37,256 nucleotides of DNA from Ferruginibacter sp. (GTDB lineage Bacteria; Bacteroidota; Bacteroidia; Chitinophagales; Chitinophagaceae): positions 1 through 37,256 of the forward strand of contig JACMLJ010000066.1 in assembly GCA_014379625.1 (NCBI GenBank). Reading direction: 5' to 3'. The notes under the pieces are model-generated. The model did no database searches, was not told the DNA's origin, and worked only from the letters and a program-made list of their open reading frames with translations. The translations under genes were made by a program, and so were the position numbers. The stretch's first letter is position 1. Each line of letters begins with the position of its first letter. Below are positions 24,187 through 33,237 of this stretch, piece by piece.

Positions 24187-25479
24187 TTATTTACTTTTTT
24201 TCATTACAGGAGGTAAATCAATTACACAACGGAAGCCGATATAAGATTTTGTTGTATCCTGGTACTCATAATTCCTTGTACTTGTTTGCAGAAAATAACC
24301 CACATCTTTCCAACTCCCACCGCGAATAACTTTGCGTTTCATACGGGGAGGATCAGTTTCTTTAGCGTTCCAGCGAATGTCAGGGTTCATATCGTGTTGA
24401 AAGCTGTACCCTCCTTCATAATACAAACCTGATGTCCATTCGGCCACATTACCTGCCATATTATATAATCCAAAATCATTGGGCCAGTAAGCATCTGCCC
24501 TTACTGTGTAAAGCCCTCCATCTTCAGGATAATTACCACGGCCTGGTTTAAAATTAGCCAAAAGACATCCCTTTCTGTTTCTCAAATAAGGACCTCCCCA
24601 CGGATAAGGTGATTGAGAACGGCCACCCCGCGCTGCGTACTCCCACTGCGCTTCAGTTGGCAGGCGAAAATCAGATTCAGTGGCCCTATGTTTTGATTCA
24701 AGAAATCCATTTAAATATTGTGTTCTCCATTCGCAGAAAGCAGTAGCCTGTTTCCATGAGACCCCTACAACAGGATAATTACCAAATGCGGGATGACTGT
24801 AATATTTTTTAGCCATCGGCTCGTTATAAGCATATGCAAAATCCCTCACCCAACAAAGCGAATCAGGATAAATCGGTATATTATTTTTTACAATAAATTT
24901 GGAACGCTGAACCCCTGCATTTTCTCGTCTGGCTGCTTCTTTATAATCAAATGTTTCTGAATGGTAAATCAGTTTCATCGGATCAAGTTCCTTTTTGTTG
25001 AAAATGCGATTATCAGGAGTAAGAATCATTGCATCAATCTTTTCCAGTGTTGCCTTATCCCCCCATTTAATGGTTTTTGCCTTTTTCCAATCTATATATT
25101 CATTACCATCTGTTGCCTGCTTAATGAAACCCATTTGTTTAGCGGCAATAGAATCCCTCACCCAGTTGGTAAATTGGCGATATTCATTATTGGTAATTTC
25201 AGTGGCGTCCATCCAAAAACCACTAATTGAAACCTGCTTGTTCCGGGCAGTATAAGCATAGTTAACATCCTCATCACTTGGGCCCATATGAAAAGTGCCT
25301 GGCGGTATGTAAACCATACCCGGCGGCCGGGGGAGCGTCCAGCTTTTAGCAGGTGCCACGCCATACAATTGTCCATCGTTAGGCAGGTCTTTACCTTTTT
25401 TATTTTTACCTAACATTTTACAGCCAGATAGGGACACAATAGCAATAATAGCTATAATAGTTAATGCACTATTCTTCAT
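24187..25479 (-). CDS. gldK: Gliding motility/type IX secretion lipoprotein GldK
   Basis: A 430-residue outer-membrane-associated lipoprotein with a formylglycine-generating-enzyme-like (FGE-sulfatase) fold. The ATG at 25477-25479 gives a good lipoprotein signal ending in SLSGC (Cys20); the longer frame from 25533 puts the signal too far in. The FGE-type core begins at MVYIPPGTFHMGPSDED (55-71) and includes FWMDATEITNNEYRQF, PVVGVSWKQATAFCEWRTQY, LPTEAQWEYAARGGRS, NMAGNVAEWTSGLYYEGG, VIRGGSWKD and YIGFRC. GldK forms the ring with GldN. As in other GldK proteins the fold is thought to be structural rather than catalytic. First gene of the gldKLMN block, with a -7 element 22 bases upstream. Confidence 0.96.
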   Translation of the reverse strand: MKNSALTIIAIIAIVSLSGCKMLGKNKKGKDLPNDGQLYGVAPAKSWTLPRPPGMVYIPPGTFHMGPSDEDVNYAYTARNKQVSISGFWMDATEITNNEYRQFTNWVRDSIAAKQMGFIKQATDGNEYIDWKKAKTIKWGDKATLEKIDAMILTPDNRIFNKKELDPMKLIYHSETFDYKEAARRENAGVQRSKFIVKNNIPIYPDSLCWVRDFAYAYNEPMAKKYYSHPAFGNYPVVGVSWKQATAFCEWRTQYLNGFLESKHRATESDFRLPTEAQWEYAARGGRSQSPYPWGGPYLRNRKGCLLANFKPGRGNYPEDGGLYTVRADAYWPNDFGLYNMAGNVAEWTSGLYYEGGYSFQHDMNPDIRWNAKETDPPRMKRKVIRGGSWKDVGYFLQTSTRNYEYQDTTKSYIGFRCVIDLPPVMKKSK

Positions 25480-25501
25480 TTTTTTAACTTTGAGGGTATG
25501 G

Positions 25502-25509
25502 CAAATGTA
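25502..25509 (-). promoter_or_regulatory. -7 element of gldKLMN promoter
   Basis: Minus-strand TACATTTG is a perfect TAnnTTTG match ending 22 bases before the gldK ATG. No TTTG box is found 17-23 bases upstream, but an A/T-rich tandem repeat lies 42-71 bases further up (25551-25580), where a curved or UP-like element could compensate. Confidence 0.5.
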
Positions 25510-25550
25510 ATGATTATTTTGAATTATGCTCATCTAGTTGCGTTTTTACT

Positions 25551-25580
25551 ATTATTTTATATTATTTTATATTATTTTAT
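25551..25580. repeat. Three tandem copies of ATTATTTTAT upstream of gldK
   Basis: Three identical 10-base units stand end to end, followed by a diverged fourth (25581-25590). A T4/A4 tract recurs every 10 bases, close to one DNA helical turn, which is the geometry that bends DNA. The block lies between the DUF255 gene and the gldK promoter. Confidence 0.9.
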
Positions 25581-25638
25581 TTGTTTTATTTAATCGCCTA
25601 AGTCGTAAAAACGAAGCAGATTTCAAAATATTGTGTTT

Positions 25639-27723
25639 TTATCCTGTTATTTTATTGGTTTTATAAATTTCCCTGAGCAAAGAATCCGCATCTGAAAACG
25701 GGGCTAAACAGGTGAAATTTTTGCAAAAATAAATCCGGGTATCCGACGTACCAGTCTTATTTGCCAATAAAGGAAAGTTGTTATTTTCCTTCTGAGAGGA
25801 TAATAATATCATATTAGGGATGAAATTTAGCAAAATTTTACGGGATATAGGTAAAAAATCCATACTTATCACTGCAATTTCGATCATTCCGGCTATCTGC
25901 TGAAGTATTACCGATGCCCATATAGCAAATGATCCGGGGTATTGTATTATAGCAGGGGAAATAACTTCCCACATTTTACCTGCGCGGGTTCCCCATTGTG
26001 GTTTATCATAAATTAAAGACAACTTGTATAGATTTTCAGCCATTACCGAATTGCCCGATGGCATGGCGCCATCGTATATTTCTTTTTTTCTTACTATGAC
26101 ATCTTTCTGACCTAAATGAGTAAAAAAGAATAAAATTGATTCATTATCACTGAAATTTTCAATTACATAATCACATAAATCATATGCATTTTTAATATAA
26201 TATTCATTAAATGTGGCTTTGTACAGTTCAATACATGCAGCTACCAGGTTTGCATAATCATCCAGGAAAGCGGGATATTTTGCAATGCCGTTTTTGTAAG
26301 TATGAAACAGGCCAACTGATGAATTATTATCTTTTAAATTCTTCATTAAGAATTTAAAATTTGTTTCAGCTATATTCCTGTACGATTCATCCTGTAATAC
26401 GATGCCGGCCTTGGCAAAGGCTTTTAACATAAGGGCGTTCCATCCTAAGATTATTTTATCATCAAGGGAGGGTTTAATCCTGGTATCCCTTTGTAAAGAT
26501 AACTTCCGGAGGCACTGTTCCATTGTTTGCAGAAACTCATCTTTATCCAACCCCCGTTCTTTGGCAAAAACATCCGCAGGGATCAACATACGCAGTATAT
26601 TTTTCTCTTCCCAATTGCCCGGTTCGGTGACATCAAAAAATGCACAAAACAATTCCGAATCATCCCCTAGCAGTTGGTCTGCTTCTGCTTTTTGCCATAC
26701 ATAATATTTCCCTTCCTCACCTTCGCTATCCGCATCCAACGCGGCATAAAATCCTCCTTCGCTATTCAATAATTCCCGTGTGGTAAACAAGATGGTTTTG
26801 CGGATTGCATCTTCATATTTTTTTTCAGCAGTTAACTGGTAAGCATCACACAAAATACTTATGAGCAAGGCATTGTCGTAAAGCATTTTTTCAAAATGCG
26901 GAACCAGCCATTCATTATCGGTGCTATACCTTGCCAGCCCGCCTCCGATATGATCGTAGATGCCACCCGTCAGCATTTTATCAATGGAAAGCAATGCCTG
27001 CTCTAAAGCCTCTTTGTTGCCTGTAAAATAATGATATTGCAACAGGTATTGAATGGTAAATGTTTGCGGAAATTTAGGGGCTTTCCCAAAACCACCCCAT
27101 TGTGTATCCGCCGACTTCATAATAGTGGAAAACATCGAATCACAGTGTTCGGTTGTAATTAAGCCATCATTGTTACGGGTTGAGATATCATTGTTGGTTT
27201 GCACAAAACCACTGGATTTTTGAAGGTGTTCTGTCAGGTGTTCTGCCTGTGATTCTATTTCATCTTGTCTTTCTCTCCATGCATGGGATATGGTTTGCAA
27301 AATTTCTGTCCAGGATGACCTGTTAAATGCTTTTACCGGCGGAAAATAAGTGCCTCCAAAAAAAGGTTTTGCCCCCGGCGTCAGAAAAACATTGAGGGGC
27401 CATCCACCGCTGCCGGTTATGGCTTGTATGGCATCCATATAGATATGGTCGAGATCCGGGCGCTCTTCGCGGTCAATTTTTATATTTACAAAATGCTCAT
27501 TCATTACCTGGGCAACCAATTCATTCTCAAAACTTTCCCGTTCCATTACATGGCACCAGTGGCAGGCGGAATATCCAATACTTACCAATATTACTTTGTT
27601 TTCCGTTTTGGCTTTTGACAGGGCCTCATCGCCCCAGGCAAACCAGTTTACCGGATTGTGGGCATGCTGCAGCAGATAGGGACTGGTTTCGTTTATTAAA
27701 CTGTTGGTGAACTTATGCTGCAT
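25639..27723 (-). CDS. DUF255/YyaL-type thioredoxin-fold protein
   Basis: A 694-residue protein of the YyaL/SPATA20 (DUF255) family. The N-terminal thioredoxin-like domain (about 1-165) has the family opening [19 protein letters not shown] (9-27), the CHWC motif (54-57) in [31 protein letters not shown] and [18 protein letters not shown]. The rest is an alpha/alpha-toroid resembling sugar-processing enzymes, with [48 protein letters not shown] and [15 protein letters not shown]. The substrate is unknown and no signal peptide is present, so it is probably cytoplasmic. It lies upstream of gldK on the same strand, but the 159-base gap with repeats and a -7 element suggests separate transcription. 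Confidence 0.92.
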   Translation of the reverse strand: MQHKFTNSLINETSPYLLQHAHNPVNWFAWGDEALSKAKTENKVILVSIGYSACHWCHVMERESFENELVAQVMNEHFVNIKIDREERPDLDHIYMDAIQAITGSGGWPLNVFLTPGAKPFFGGTYFPPVKAFNRSSWTEILQTISHAWRERQDEIESQAEHLTEHLQKSSGFVQTNNDISTRNNDGLITTEHCDSMFSTIMKSADTQWGGFGKAPKFPQTFTIQYLLQYHYFTGNKEALEQALLSIDKMLTGGIYDHIGGGLARYSTDNEWLVPHFEKMLYDNALLISILCDAYQLTAEKKYEDAIRKTILFTTRELLNSEGGFYAALDADSEGEEGKYYVWQKAEADQLLGDDSELFCAFFDVTEPGNWEEKNILRMLIPADVFAKERGLDKDEFLQTMEQCLRKLSLQRDTRIKPSLDDKIILGWNALMLKAFAKAGIVLQDESYRNIAETNFKFLMKNLKDNNSSVGLFHTYKNGIAKYPAFLDDYANLVAACIELYKATFNEYYIKNAYDLCDYVIENFSDNESILFFFTHLGQKDVIVRKKEIYDGAMPSGNSVMAENLYKLSLIYDKPQWGTRAGKMWEVISPAIIQYPGSFAIWASVILQQIAGMIEIAVISMDFLPISRKILLNFIPNMILLSSQKENNNFPLLANKTGTSDTRIYFCKNFTCLAPFSDADSLLREIYKTNKITG

Positions 27724-28003
27724 AATCCTTTGAACGATTTAAAATTTAATTAGTACAAAAGCAATCAGATCCACTACCCTGAGCTTGGAAATAACAGGTA
27801 AAAAACCAATGCTAACGTAAACGTAGCGTCGCTGCCCGGGCGATGATTAAAACAGGATTAATATTTAACGGTTGATCGTTAATACTGACCCCATCAAGCT
27901 TAACCCAGCAAGAAATAGAAGCAATAGTAAAAAAATAAATGATTGTGTTGAAGGAGAAATGTAATCTATAAAAAACTTTTAATTTATTACCGGCCGGCCA
28001 TTT
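27724..28003. other. Structure-rich spacer between hemD and the DUF255 gene
   Basis: No gene is convincing here. Several short inverted repeats occur: GCTA...TAGC around ACGTAAACG (27811-27827), GCCCGGGC (about 27834-27841), TTAACG-N6-CGTTAA (about 27869-27886) and CCGGCCGG (27990-27997) right after the hemD stop. None is followed by a T-run on the minus strand, so none is a standard terminator. The frame after the hemD stop codon stays open for about 60 codons, but the peptide has no family resemblance. Confidence 0.4.
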
Positions 28004-28795
28004 TTATTTTTTTGTGAGCGCAGTAAGGTATAATTCCAACGCACTTACCATACTGGGAGCCAGCGGTTGAGGCGCTTTTATGTGTAGTGTAAGTCCTGCA
28101 TCTTCAGCAGCTTTAAATGTATTTGCACCAAATGCACCAATCCGAGTGCCGTTTTGTTTGAACTGGGGGAAGTTTTCAAGCAAACTTTTTACACCTCCGG
28201 GGGTAAAAAAACATATCACGTCAAAATTTTGAGCGATCACTTCTTTGATATCGTTACTGATTATCCTGTATAACACAGGGGTGGCGTATTCACAATTGTG
28301 ATCCCTTAACCAATTGGTAATTTCACTATCGAAAGATTCAGAACAGGGATAAAGAAATTTTTCGTTGTCCTTATGTTTATTGATAACATCAAATAAACTT
28401 TTATTTGTTCCGTCAGCGCCATAAAATACTTTACGTTTCCGGTATAAGATAAATTTTTGAAGGTAAAGTGCGATGGCTTCGGTTATACAAAAATACTTGG
28501 TATCCTGTGATATATTGGTTTTCAATTCATCGCATGCGCGAAAAAAATTATCAATGGCATGCCTGCTTGTAAATATTACGGCTGTATAGTTGTTTATTTC
28601 AATTTTTTGTTTCCGGAATTCTTTTGCGGGGATACTGTCTACCACTATGAAGGGATGAAAGTGCAGTTCAATGTTATGCTTTTTAGCCAAATCAAAATAC
28701 GGGGATCTGTCACCATCCGGTTTTGGCTGGGTTATGAGCACTTTTTTTACCACGTTATCTTTAGATTCCCCCTTAATTTCTCTGTTGCTAACCAT
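28004..28795 (-). CDS. hemD: Uroporphyrinogen-III synthase
   Basis: A 263-residue enzyme that closes and rearranges hydroxymethylbilane to uroporphyrinogen III in haem synthesis. HemD proteins are poorly conserved; here the fold is suggested by VKKVLITQPKPDGDRSPYFD (16-35), the first-domain end YTAVIFTSRHAIDNFF (about 69-84), YFCITEAIALYLQ, the second-domain YPCSESFDSEITNWL and the family-typical VICFFTPGGVKSLLENFP, followed by IGAFGANTFKAAEDAGL. The upstream neighbour encoding a DUF4271 protein is a recurrent partner of hemD in Bacteroidota and supports the call. A -7 element overlaps the stop codon of that neighbour, so hemD may also be transcribed on its own. Confidence 0.9.
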   Translation of the reverse strand: MVSNREIKGESKDNVVKKVLITQPKPDGDRSPYFDLAKKHNIELHFHPFIVVDSIPAKEFRKQKIEINNYTAVIFTSRHAIDNFFRACDELKTNISQDTKYFCITEAIALYLQKFILYRKRKVFYGADGTNKSLFDVINKHKDNEKFLYPCSESFDSEITNWLRDHNCEYATPVLYRIISNDIKEVIAQNFDVICFFTPGGVKSLLENFPQFKQNGTRIGAFGANTFKAAEDAGLTLHIKAPQPLAPSMVSALELYLTALTKK

Positions 28796-28824
28796 ATCGG
28801 ATAAATTATATTTGAATAGCCATA

Positions 28825-28832
28825 CAAAGTTA
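28825..28832 (-). promoter_or_regulatory. -7 element of possible hemD promoter
   Basis: Minus-strand TAACTTTG matches TAnnTTTG and ends 29 bases before the hemD ATG. A TTTG box exists at 28860-28857 but with a 24-base spacer, slightly long. The element overlaps the stop codon of the DUF4271 gene. Confidence 0.4.
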
Positions 28833-29777
28833 TAGATTTTTACTTAATAAAAGTACCAAACCCTTGTAAATCAATAAAACCGGTACTATTTCGATGCCCG
28901 CTACATAAATGAAGAAATGAAACCTGCTCACTTTTACCTGGTGCTGCAGCAAACCATAAGACCTGAAAAAACGCAGTAAAAACATTAGCCCTGTTAATAA
29001 TAAGGAAATTATTACCGCTGCGGTTACTAATCCGGGCACTGAAAATGCGATGATAACTGCAAAGGGTAACAATACAATACCCAAAATTTTATTTATTAAA
29101 AAAATAATAAAGACGTAGGTATCAGTAACTTCTTTAAAGCCGGTAAGCCACCCGGTAAATTTTAGGGTAAGAAATTTAATAAGATAAATTATACCTAAGC
29201 TAAGCATACAATACAACAACACCGGCCAAAAATCCATTACTGAAATCCATTTGTAATGCCTGAGCAATAAAAAAACATACACCCCACCTGTAAGTATGAA
29301 CAACAAATTAAAAAAAAGCGAAGGCAGTTTTGCCTGTAGCAACTGGTCGGTTAACTGACTTTGCCGCAGTGAAGCATTAAAAAACACCCTGAAAAGATTA
29401 TTAAAATAACGGGTATAAAAAAAACGGAAACCCCCGAGAATCGCTGCTATGGCGGCGAGTAAATAAAAGAAACTATCCTGTGGGTATTTTTTTTTAATTT
29501 GATTTGACATGGCAACAGGCTTGCCGAAAGAATTAAGAAAACGGTTTTCTTTTAGTATTTTTTTAATTAAGGTAGTATAGGATACGGACCGGCTAATACT
29601 GGAATCTTTTTTAACCACCGAATCGGAAGTAATAATTAACGAATCGGCCTTTTTTACAAAGAAGGAATCGGTTCTAACAACCGAATCCATGCTATGTATA
29701 ACGCTATCCGGCTGTTGGGCAAAAAGCAAAAAAGTAGAAAAAAAAAGAAATAGTAAAAAGCATACCTGTTTCAACAT
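28830..29777 (-). CDS. DUF4271 integral membrane protein
   Basis: A 315-residue protein with an N-terminal hydrophobic signal (about 4-20, ending LLFAQQ), a Ser/Asp/Val-rich periplasmic stretch with repeated DS motifs (about 22-65), and then roughly six hydrophobic segments from residue 100 onward, for example FYLLAAIAAILGGFRFFYTR, FNLLFILTGGVYVFLLLRHY and VLLPFAVIIAFSVPGLVTAA. The FFYTRYFNNLFRVFFNASLR block (about 111-130) is typical of DUF4271. The function is unknown. It lies 34 bases upstream of hemD and is probably cotranscribed with it; a -7 element lies 15 bases before its start codon. Confidence 0.85.
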   Translation of the reverse strand: MLKQVCFLLFLFFSTFLLFAQQPDSVIHSMDSVVRTDSFFVKKADSLIITSDSVVKKDSSISRSVSYTTLIKKILKENRFLNSFGKPVAMSNQIKKKYPQDSFFYLLAAIAAILGGFRFFYTRYFNNLFRVFFNASLRQSQLTDQLLQAKLPSLFFNLLFILTGGVYVFLLLRHYKWISVMDFWPVLLYCMLSLGIIYLIKFLTLKFTGWLTGFKEVTDTYVFIIFLINKILGIVLLPFAVIIAFSVPGLVTAAVIISLLLTGLMFLLRFFRSYGLLQHQVKVSRFHFFIYVAGIEIVPVLLIYKGLVLLLSKNL

Positions 29778-29792
29778 TTATAAATTATGCGG

Positions 29793-29800
29793 CAAAAATA
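29793..29800 (-). promoter_or_regulatory. -7 element of DUF4271-hemD promoter
   Basis: Minus-strand TATTTTTG matches TAnnTTTG and ends 15 bases before the ATG at 29777. No TTTG box is at the standard distance upstream. Confidence 0.42.
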
Positions 29801-30112
29801 AAATGAATTTACTTATCAGCTGCTTAAATTTAGCGGTAAAGGTCTTTTTTGCATGATGGCAGGTTGCCATTTTTACAATTGCCAAATGGATTCTAGTTTT
29901 AAAACCGTACAGGCAAACGGAAATACCGGGTAGGCTAAACGCCGAAAGTGATTAGCTTTTATACGCTTTAAAACGACTGTCCTTAACCTGATAATTTTTT
30001 CTATTCCAACTTAATACCCACTGCTAATATCATTATGACAGATCAGCTAATTTAGTGTTCAAATGATACATTTGTGACAATAAACAGGTAAGTATTATAG
30101 TAGTTGCAGCTA
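29801..30112. other. Intergenic stretch with no recognised gene
   Basis: Between the DUF4271 promoter and the tail region of the Omp85 gene I see no long frame, tRNA-like fold or terminator. It is A/T-rich with scattered stop codons in every frame. It would hold the 3' untranslated end of the Omp85 transcript, but no stem with a T-run is apparent. Confidence 0.6.
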
Positions 30113-30235
30113 TTAATTTTCGATTCTCCATTTACGGTCACCGGGCAAACCAACAATGGCGGACCACTTGTCTGAGCCACCCCCGGGCAGTTTTTCAATC
30201 AAAGGGTACCCTGAAAAATCTTTTTTAAAAGCTTC
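30113..30235 (-). pseudogene. Open 40-codon tail after the Omp85 stop codon, possible gene remnant
   Basis: Directly after the TAA of the Omp85 gene, in the same frame, 40 codons remain open to a second TAA (30113-30115). The peptide looks protein-like (FSGYPLIEKLPGG and then KWSAIVGLPGDRKWRIEN) with balanced composition, unlike most noncoding translations. There is no ATG; the only alternative start is a TTG in PLIE. The Omp85 protein already ends properly in a terminal Phe, so this is more likely the 3' fragment of a lost gene, or chance, than a true extension. Confidence 0.3.
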
Positions 30236-32056
30236 TTAGAAATAGTTGATATACCCAAAATGAATTTTTGATGCCTGCTTTAAATCGAGTTTTACATCAT
30301 TTCGTTTGCCAACTGCAAAACTCATATTTAATAATCCTGCCCTGGTTTCAAATACCATACCCAGGCCGGCGCTGATAAAACTGTTGTTTATATTGATTGC
30401 CTGGTATTTATTTTTTACCCATGCGGCATCCATAAAAGTGAATATGTAGGAATTTAAGCCCACCAGGTTACGATATTCGAGGGTAAGCACGCCATATTGC
30501 GTTGCATAAATACTTTCTTCATCAAATCCACGCAAAAGTTTATATCCGCCAACCTGGAATAGTTCATTTCGGAAAATACGCTGACTGCTGAATATACCGC
30601 CATTGAAGACCGTTTTAAAAGTGCTTCTTTTACCGGCAGGAAAATAATGGGCTGCCATTAGCTTTGCCCTGAGCTGGTAAGTACGCAGCTTAATTGAATC
30701 GTATAATGAACTGAAATCAAAGGAAGGATCTTTAAGGGTAAGTATCTCGTTGTTCCGGCTAATGGTTTTTATCCCGACAGAACCTACCAGCCTCAATTCA
30801 TTACCTGAAGATGGGTTAAAACGGTAATTGGTAGTATTTATTTCATAATCCAAACCGATATTGACAGCCCTTACGTCAATATTTAGAGGAAGCTGGCGGG
30901 TTGCTTTTACGAGGTTGGTATCTACACCGGAACCCAACAAAAAACTATTCTGGTTCTGAAAAAATATTTTACCGGATTGACTGGCCGACAAAAGATACTG
31001 AATGCCTAACTGCGCATTCAACTGCAAAAAAGTAGAATCTTTTTTAAAAAGGTCAAATGCAAAATCAAGACCGAATGCGGATTTAAAAATATAGGGTTGC
31101 TGAAAGCCGATATTGATCCGGGGTGAACTTATTTGTAATTGTTGCCAGTTTATCAAAATGGTTTCGCCGGTACCGAGGGCGTTCCGCAAATTCAAATTTA
31201 CGTCGCCGGTTAGCTGTAATTTGTTGGTTTGACTATTAGCAGGTAAAACCCCCACCAGGAAATTGACCTGGCTGCTTTTTTTGGGTAAAAGGTAAATATC
31301 TAAAACAGACCCTTTACCCAACATCATCAATTCGGAGGGCTGTTGTTCCTGCAAATAAGGTAGTTCAAGTAATCGTTTACCTACCTGGTCTAATTTATCT
31401 TTATTATAAATGCTCCCATTGGGAATACCGAGGTACCGTTGTAAAAAGCTATTCGATATCTTCACCTTTCCCCTGATCCTGATACTGTCAATATGGTACA
31501 GGGGGCCTTTATTTACTGTTAAAGATGCGTTCAAGGCACCGGAGGTTAATTGTATGCTATCTAAAAACACAGCTGCAAAAGGGTAACCGTTTTTTTCATA
31601 ATAATTTACAATACGCTCCTTTATTCCCTCCAGTCTTGCCATATCGACCGGTTTATCAATAAAATTTTTTTCGGAAAACCCACTAAAATCCAACGCCTTT
31701 CTATCAATATTTCCTGTTCGCAACTGCAGCAGGTATTGCTGCTTACCCAGGAATAATAGTACGCTCGCAAAAGTTGAGTCATAATGAAAAGAATCAACAG
31801 ATGCGGCAGGATAACCCTTCAAATTAAGCAATGCAGGTAATTTGGTTACGTAATCCATACATTGAACCTGGCCGGCAAAGGCGGTGGAGAGTTTTAATGC
31901 CCCCGAATCAAAGGAACTATCTTTGTCTGCGTATTTTATTATTAGCCGATACTTATTTACTGCTAATGGCTGACTGTAAACTGCGGATATTTTGGCAAGT
32001 GCAATTACTAATGAAGTAAGCAATAAAACGTAAAAGATGTACTTAATAATTGTCAT
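30236..32056 (-). CDS. Omp85/BamA-family outer membrane protein
   Basis: A 606-residue outer membrane protein. The ATG at 32054-32056 gives a signal peptide (MTIIKYIFYVLLLTSLVIALAK, cleavage near AVYSQ). A periplasmic region (about 60-260) includes POTRA-like segments, for example RLEGIKERIVNYYEKNGYPF followed by IRIRGKVKISNSFLQRYLGI. The C-terminal barrel (about 270-606) carries the Omp85 loop-6 motif LRGF (508-511) in GGYKLLRGFDEES and ends in INYF, with the terminal Phe recognised by the assembly machinery. It is shorter than BamA and has fewer POTRA domains, so it is more likely a TamA-like or specialised member than the essential BamA. A consensus promoter lies nine bases before the ATG, within the narrow gap to hemW. 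Confidence 0.9.
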   Translation of the reverse strand: MTIIKYIFYVLLLTSLVIALAKISAVYSQPLAVNKYRLIIKYADKDSSFDSGALKLSTAFAGQVQCMDYVTKLPALLNLKGYPAASVDSFHYDSTFASVLLFLGKQQYLLQLRTGNIDRKALDFSGFSEKNFIDKPVDMARLEGIKERIVNYYEKNGYPFAAVFLDSIQLTSGALNASLTVNKGPLYHIDSIRIRGKVKISNSFLQRYLGIPNGSIYNKDKLDQVGKRLLELPYLQEQQPSELMMLGKGSVLDIYLLPKKSSQVNFLVGVLPANSQTNKLQLTGDVNLNLRNALGTGETILINWQQLQISSPRINIGFQQPYIFKSAFGLDFAFDLFKKDSTFLQLNAQLGIQYLLSASQSGKIFFQNQNSFLLGSGVDTNLVKATRQLPLNIDVRAVNIGLDYEINTTNYRFNPSSGNELRLVGSVGIKTISRNNEILTLKDPSFDFSSLYDSIKLRTYQLRAKLMAAHYFPAGKRSTFKTVFNGGIFSSQRIFRNELFQVGGYKLLRGFDEESIYATQYGVLTLEYRNLVGLNSYIFTFMDAAWVKNKYQAININNSFISAGLGMVFETRAGLLNMSFAVGKRNDVKLDLKQASKIHFGYINYF

Positions 32057-32065
32057 TACTGAATT

Positions 32066-32095
32066 CAAATCTAAAGTCTAAAATTGTAAATCAAA
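32066..32095 (-). promoter_or_regulatory. Consensus promoter of the Omp85 gene
   Basis: On the minus strand: TTTG (32095-32092), an 18-base spacer, TAGATTTG (32073-32066). Both boxes match the Bacteroidota consensus. The -7 element ends nine bases before the ATG, predicting a leader of about 5-6 bases, and shows that an in-frame TTG at 32066-32068 inside the element is not the start. Confidence 0.72.
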
Positions 32096-32100
32096 AATCT

Positions 32101-33237
32101 TTGTCAGGTATTTATATTCATATCCCATTTTGCAGGCAGGCTTGCCATTATTGTAATTTCCATTTTTCAACATCCCTGCAATTAAAAGATAAACTGGTAG
32201 CTGCGCTGGTGAAGGAAATTCAGCTTACGTCAACACAATATACAATTCAGGCCGGCAAGGAAATTTGTGAAACCATTTACTTTGGTGGCGGAACTCCAAG
32301 CATTTTAGCAATAGATGACTTATCATTGATATTTGATGCTTTGCGTACAAAATTTTTTATCGCTGGGGATGCCGAAATCACATTAGAAGCAAATCCTGAT
32401 GACATTACACCAGGTAAGTTAATGAGTTGGAAACAGGCAGGGATCAACCGGCTGAGTGTGGGCATACAGTCTTTTTTAGAAACAGAGCTTGTGTGGATGA
32501 ACAGGGCGCATACCGCGGCAGATTCACTACGTTGCATAGACGAAATAAAGGCGGCCGGATTTACAGACTATTCGATCGATCTGATCTATGGCTCTCCGCT
32601 TTTAAGCAATGAAAACTGGGAACATAACGTTAGTTCCGTAATTACCAAAAATATTCCGCATATTTCCTGCTATGCACTCACAGTAGAGCCTAAAACAGCC
32701 CTGGATAAAATGATCACTCAAAACAAAAAAGCGGCTGTAGACCCTGAAAAACAGGCTGAACAATTCACACTATTAATGAATTGGATGGAGCGGGCCGGAT
32801 ACGAGCATTATGAAATCAGCAATTTCGCCAAACCGGGCATGCGCAGCAGGCACAACAGCAGTTACTGGCAGGGCAAAAATTATTATGGATTTGGGCCTTC
32901 TGCACATGGGTACGATGGAAAAAAACGGAAATGGAATATCGCCAATAATGCTTTGTATATCCAGTCATTGCAAAAAAACTGTATACCGTTTGAAGAAGAA
33001 ATATTAACGAAAACGCAACAGTTAAATGAATATATCATGACATCTTTAAGAACCATGGAGGGCATAGACCTGGAGAAGGTGAGTGAAGTTTTTGGAACTA
33101 AGTATAGTGATCAATTACTGATGTACAGCGATAAATATACAAGAACCAATAAACTTAAAAATATTCATTCAAAATTAATGCTTACTAAGGAAGGGAAACT
33201 ATTTGCCGATGGAATTGCGGCAGATTTATTTTTCTGA
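32101..33237 (+). CDS. hemW: HemW, radical SAM haem chaperone
   Basis: A 378-residue radical SAM protein. The cluster motif is CRQACHYC (Cys11, 15, 18) followed by Asn-Phe; the Phe in place of HemN's fourth Cys indicates HemW, a haem-binding chaperone that delivers haem to haemoproteins, rather than coproporphyrinogen dehydrogenase. Other marks: IYFGGGTPS, EANPDD, RLSVGIQSF and YEISNFAKPGMRSRHN, then YWQGKNYYGFGPSAHGY. No ATG is available upstream of the motif. The TTG at 32101 gives LSGIYIHIPFC, the standard opening, whereas TTG 32050 would add 17 unrelated residues. It is divergent from the Omp85 gene and its 3' end overlaps a small minus-strand gene. Confidence 0.94.
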   Translation: MSGIYIHIPFCRQACHYCNFHFSTSLQLKDKLVAALVKEIQLTSTQYTIQAGKEICETIYFGGGTPSILAIDDLSLIFDALRTKFFIAGDAEITLEANPDDITPGKLMSWKQAGINRLSVGIQSFLETELVWMNRAHTAADSLRCIDEIKAAGFTDYSIDLIYGSPLLSNENWEHNVSSVITKNIPHISCYALTVEPKTALDKMITQNKKAAVDPEKQAEQFTLLMNWMERAGYEHYEISNFAKPGMRSRHNSSYWQGKNYYGFGPSAHGYDGKKRKWNIANNALYIQSLQKNCIPFEEEILTKTQQLNEYIMTSLRTMEGIDLEKVSEVFGTKYSDQLLMYSDKYTRTNKLKNIHSKLMLTKEGKLFADGIAADLFF

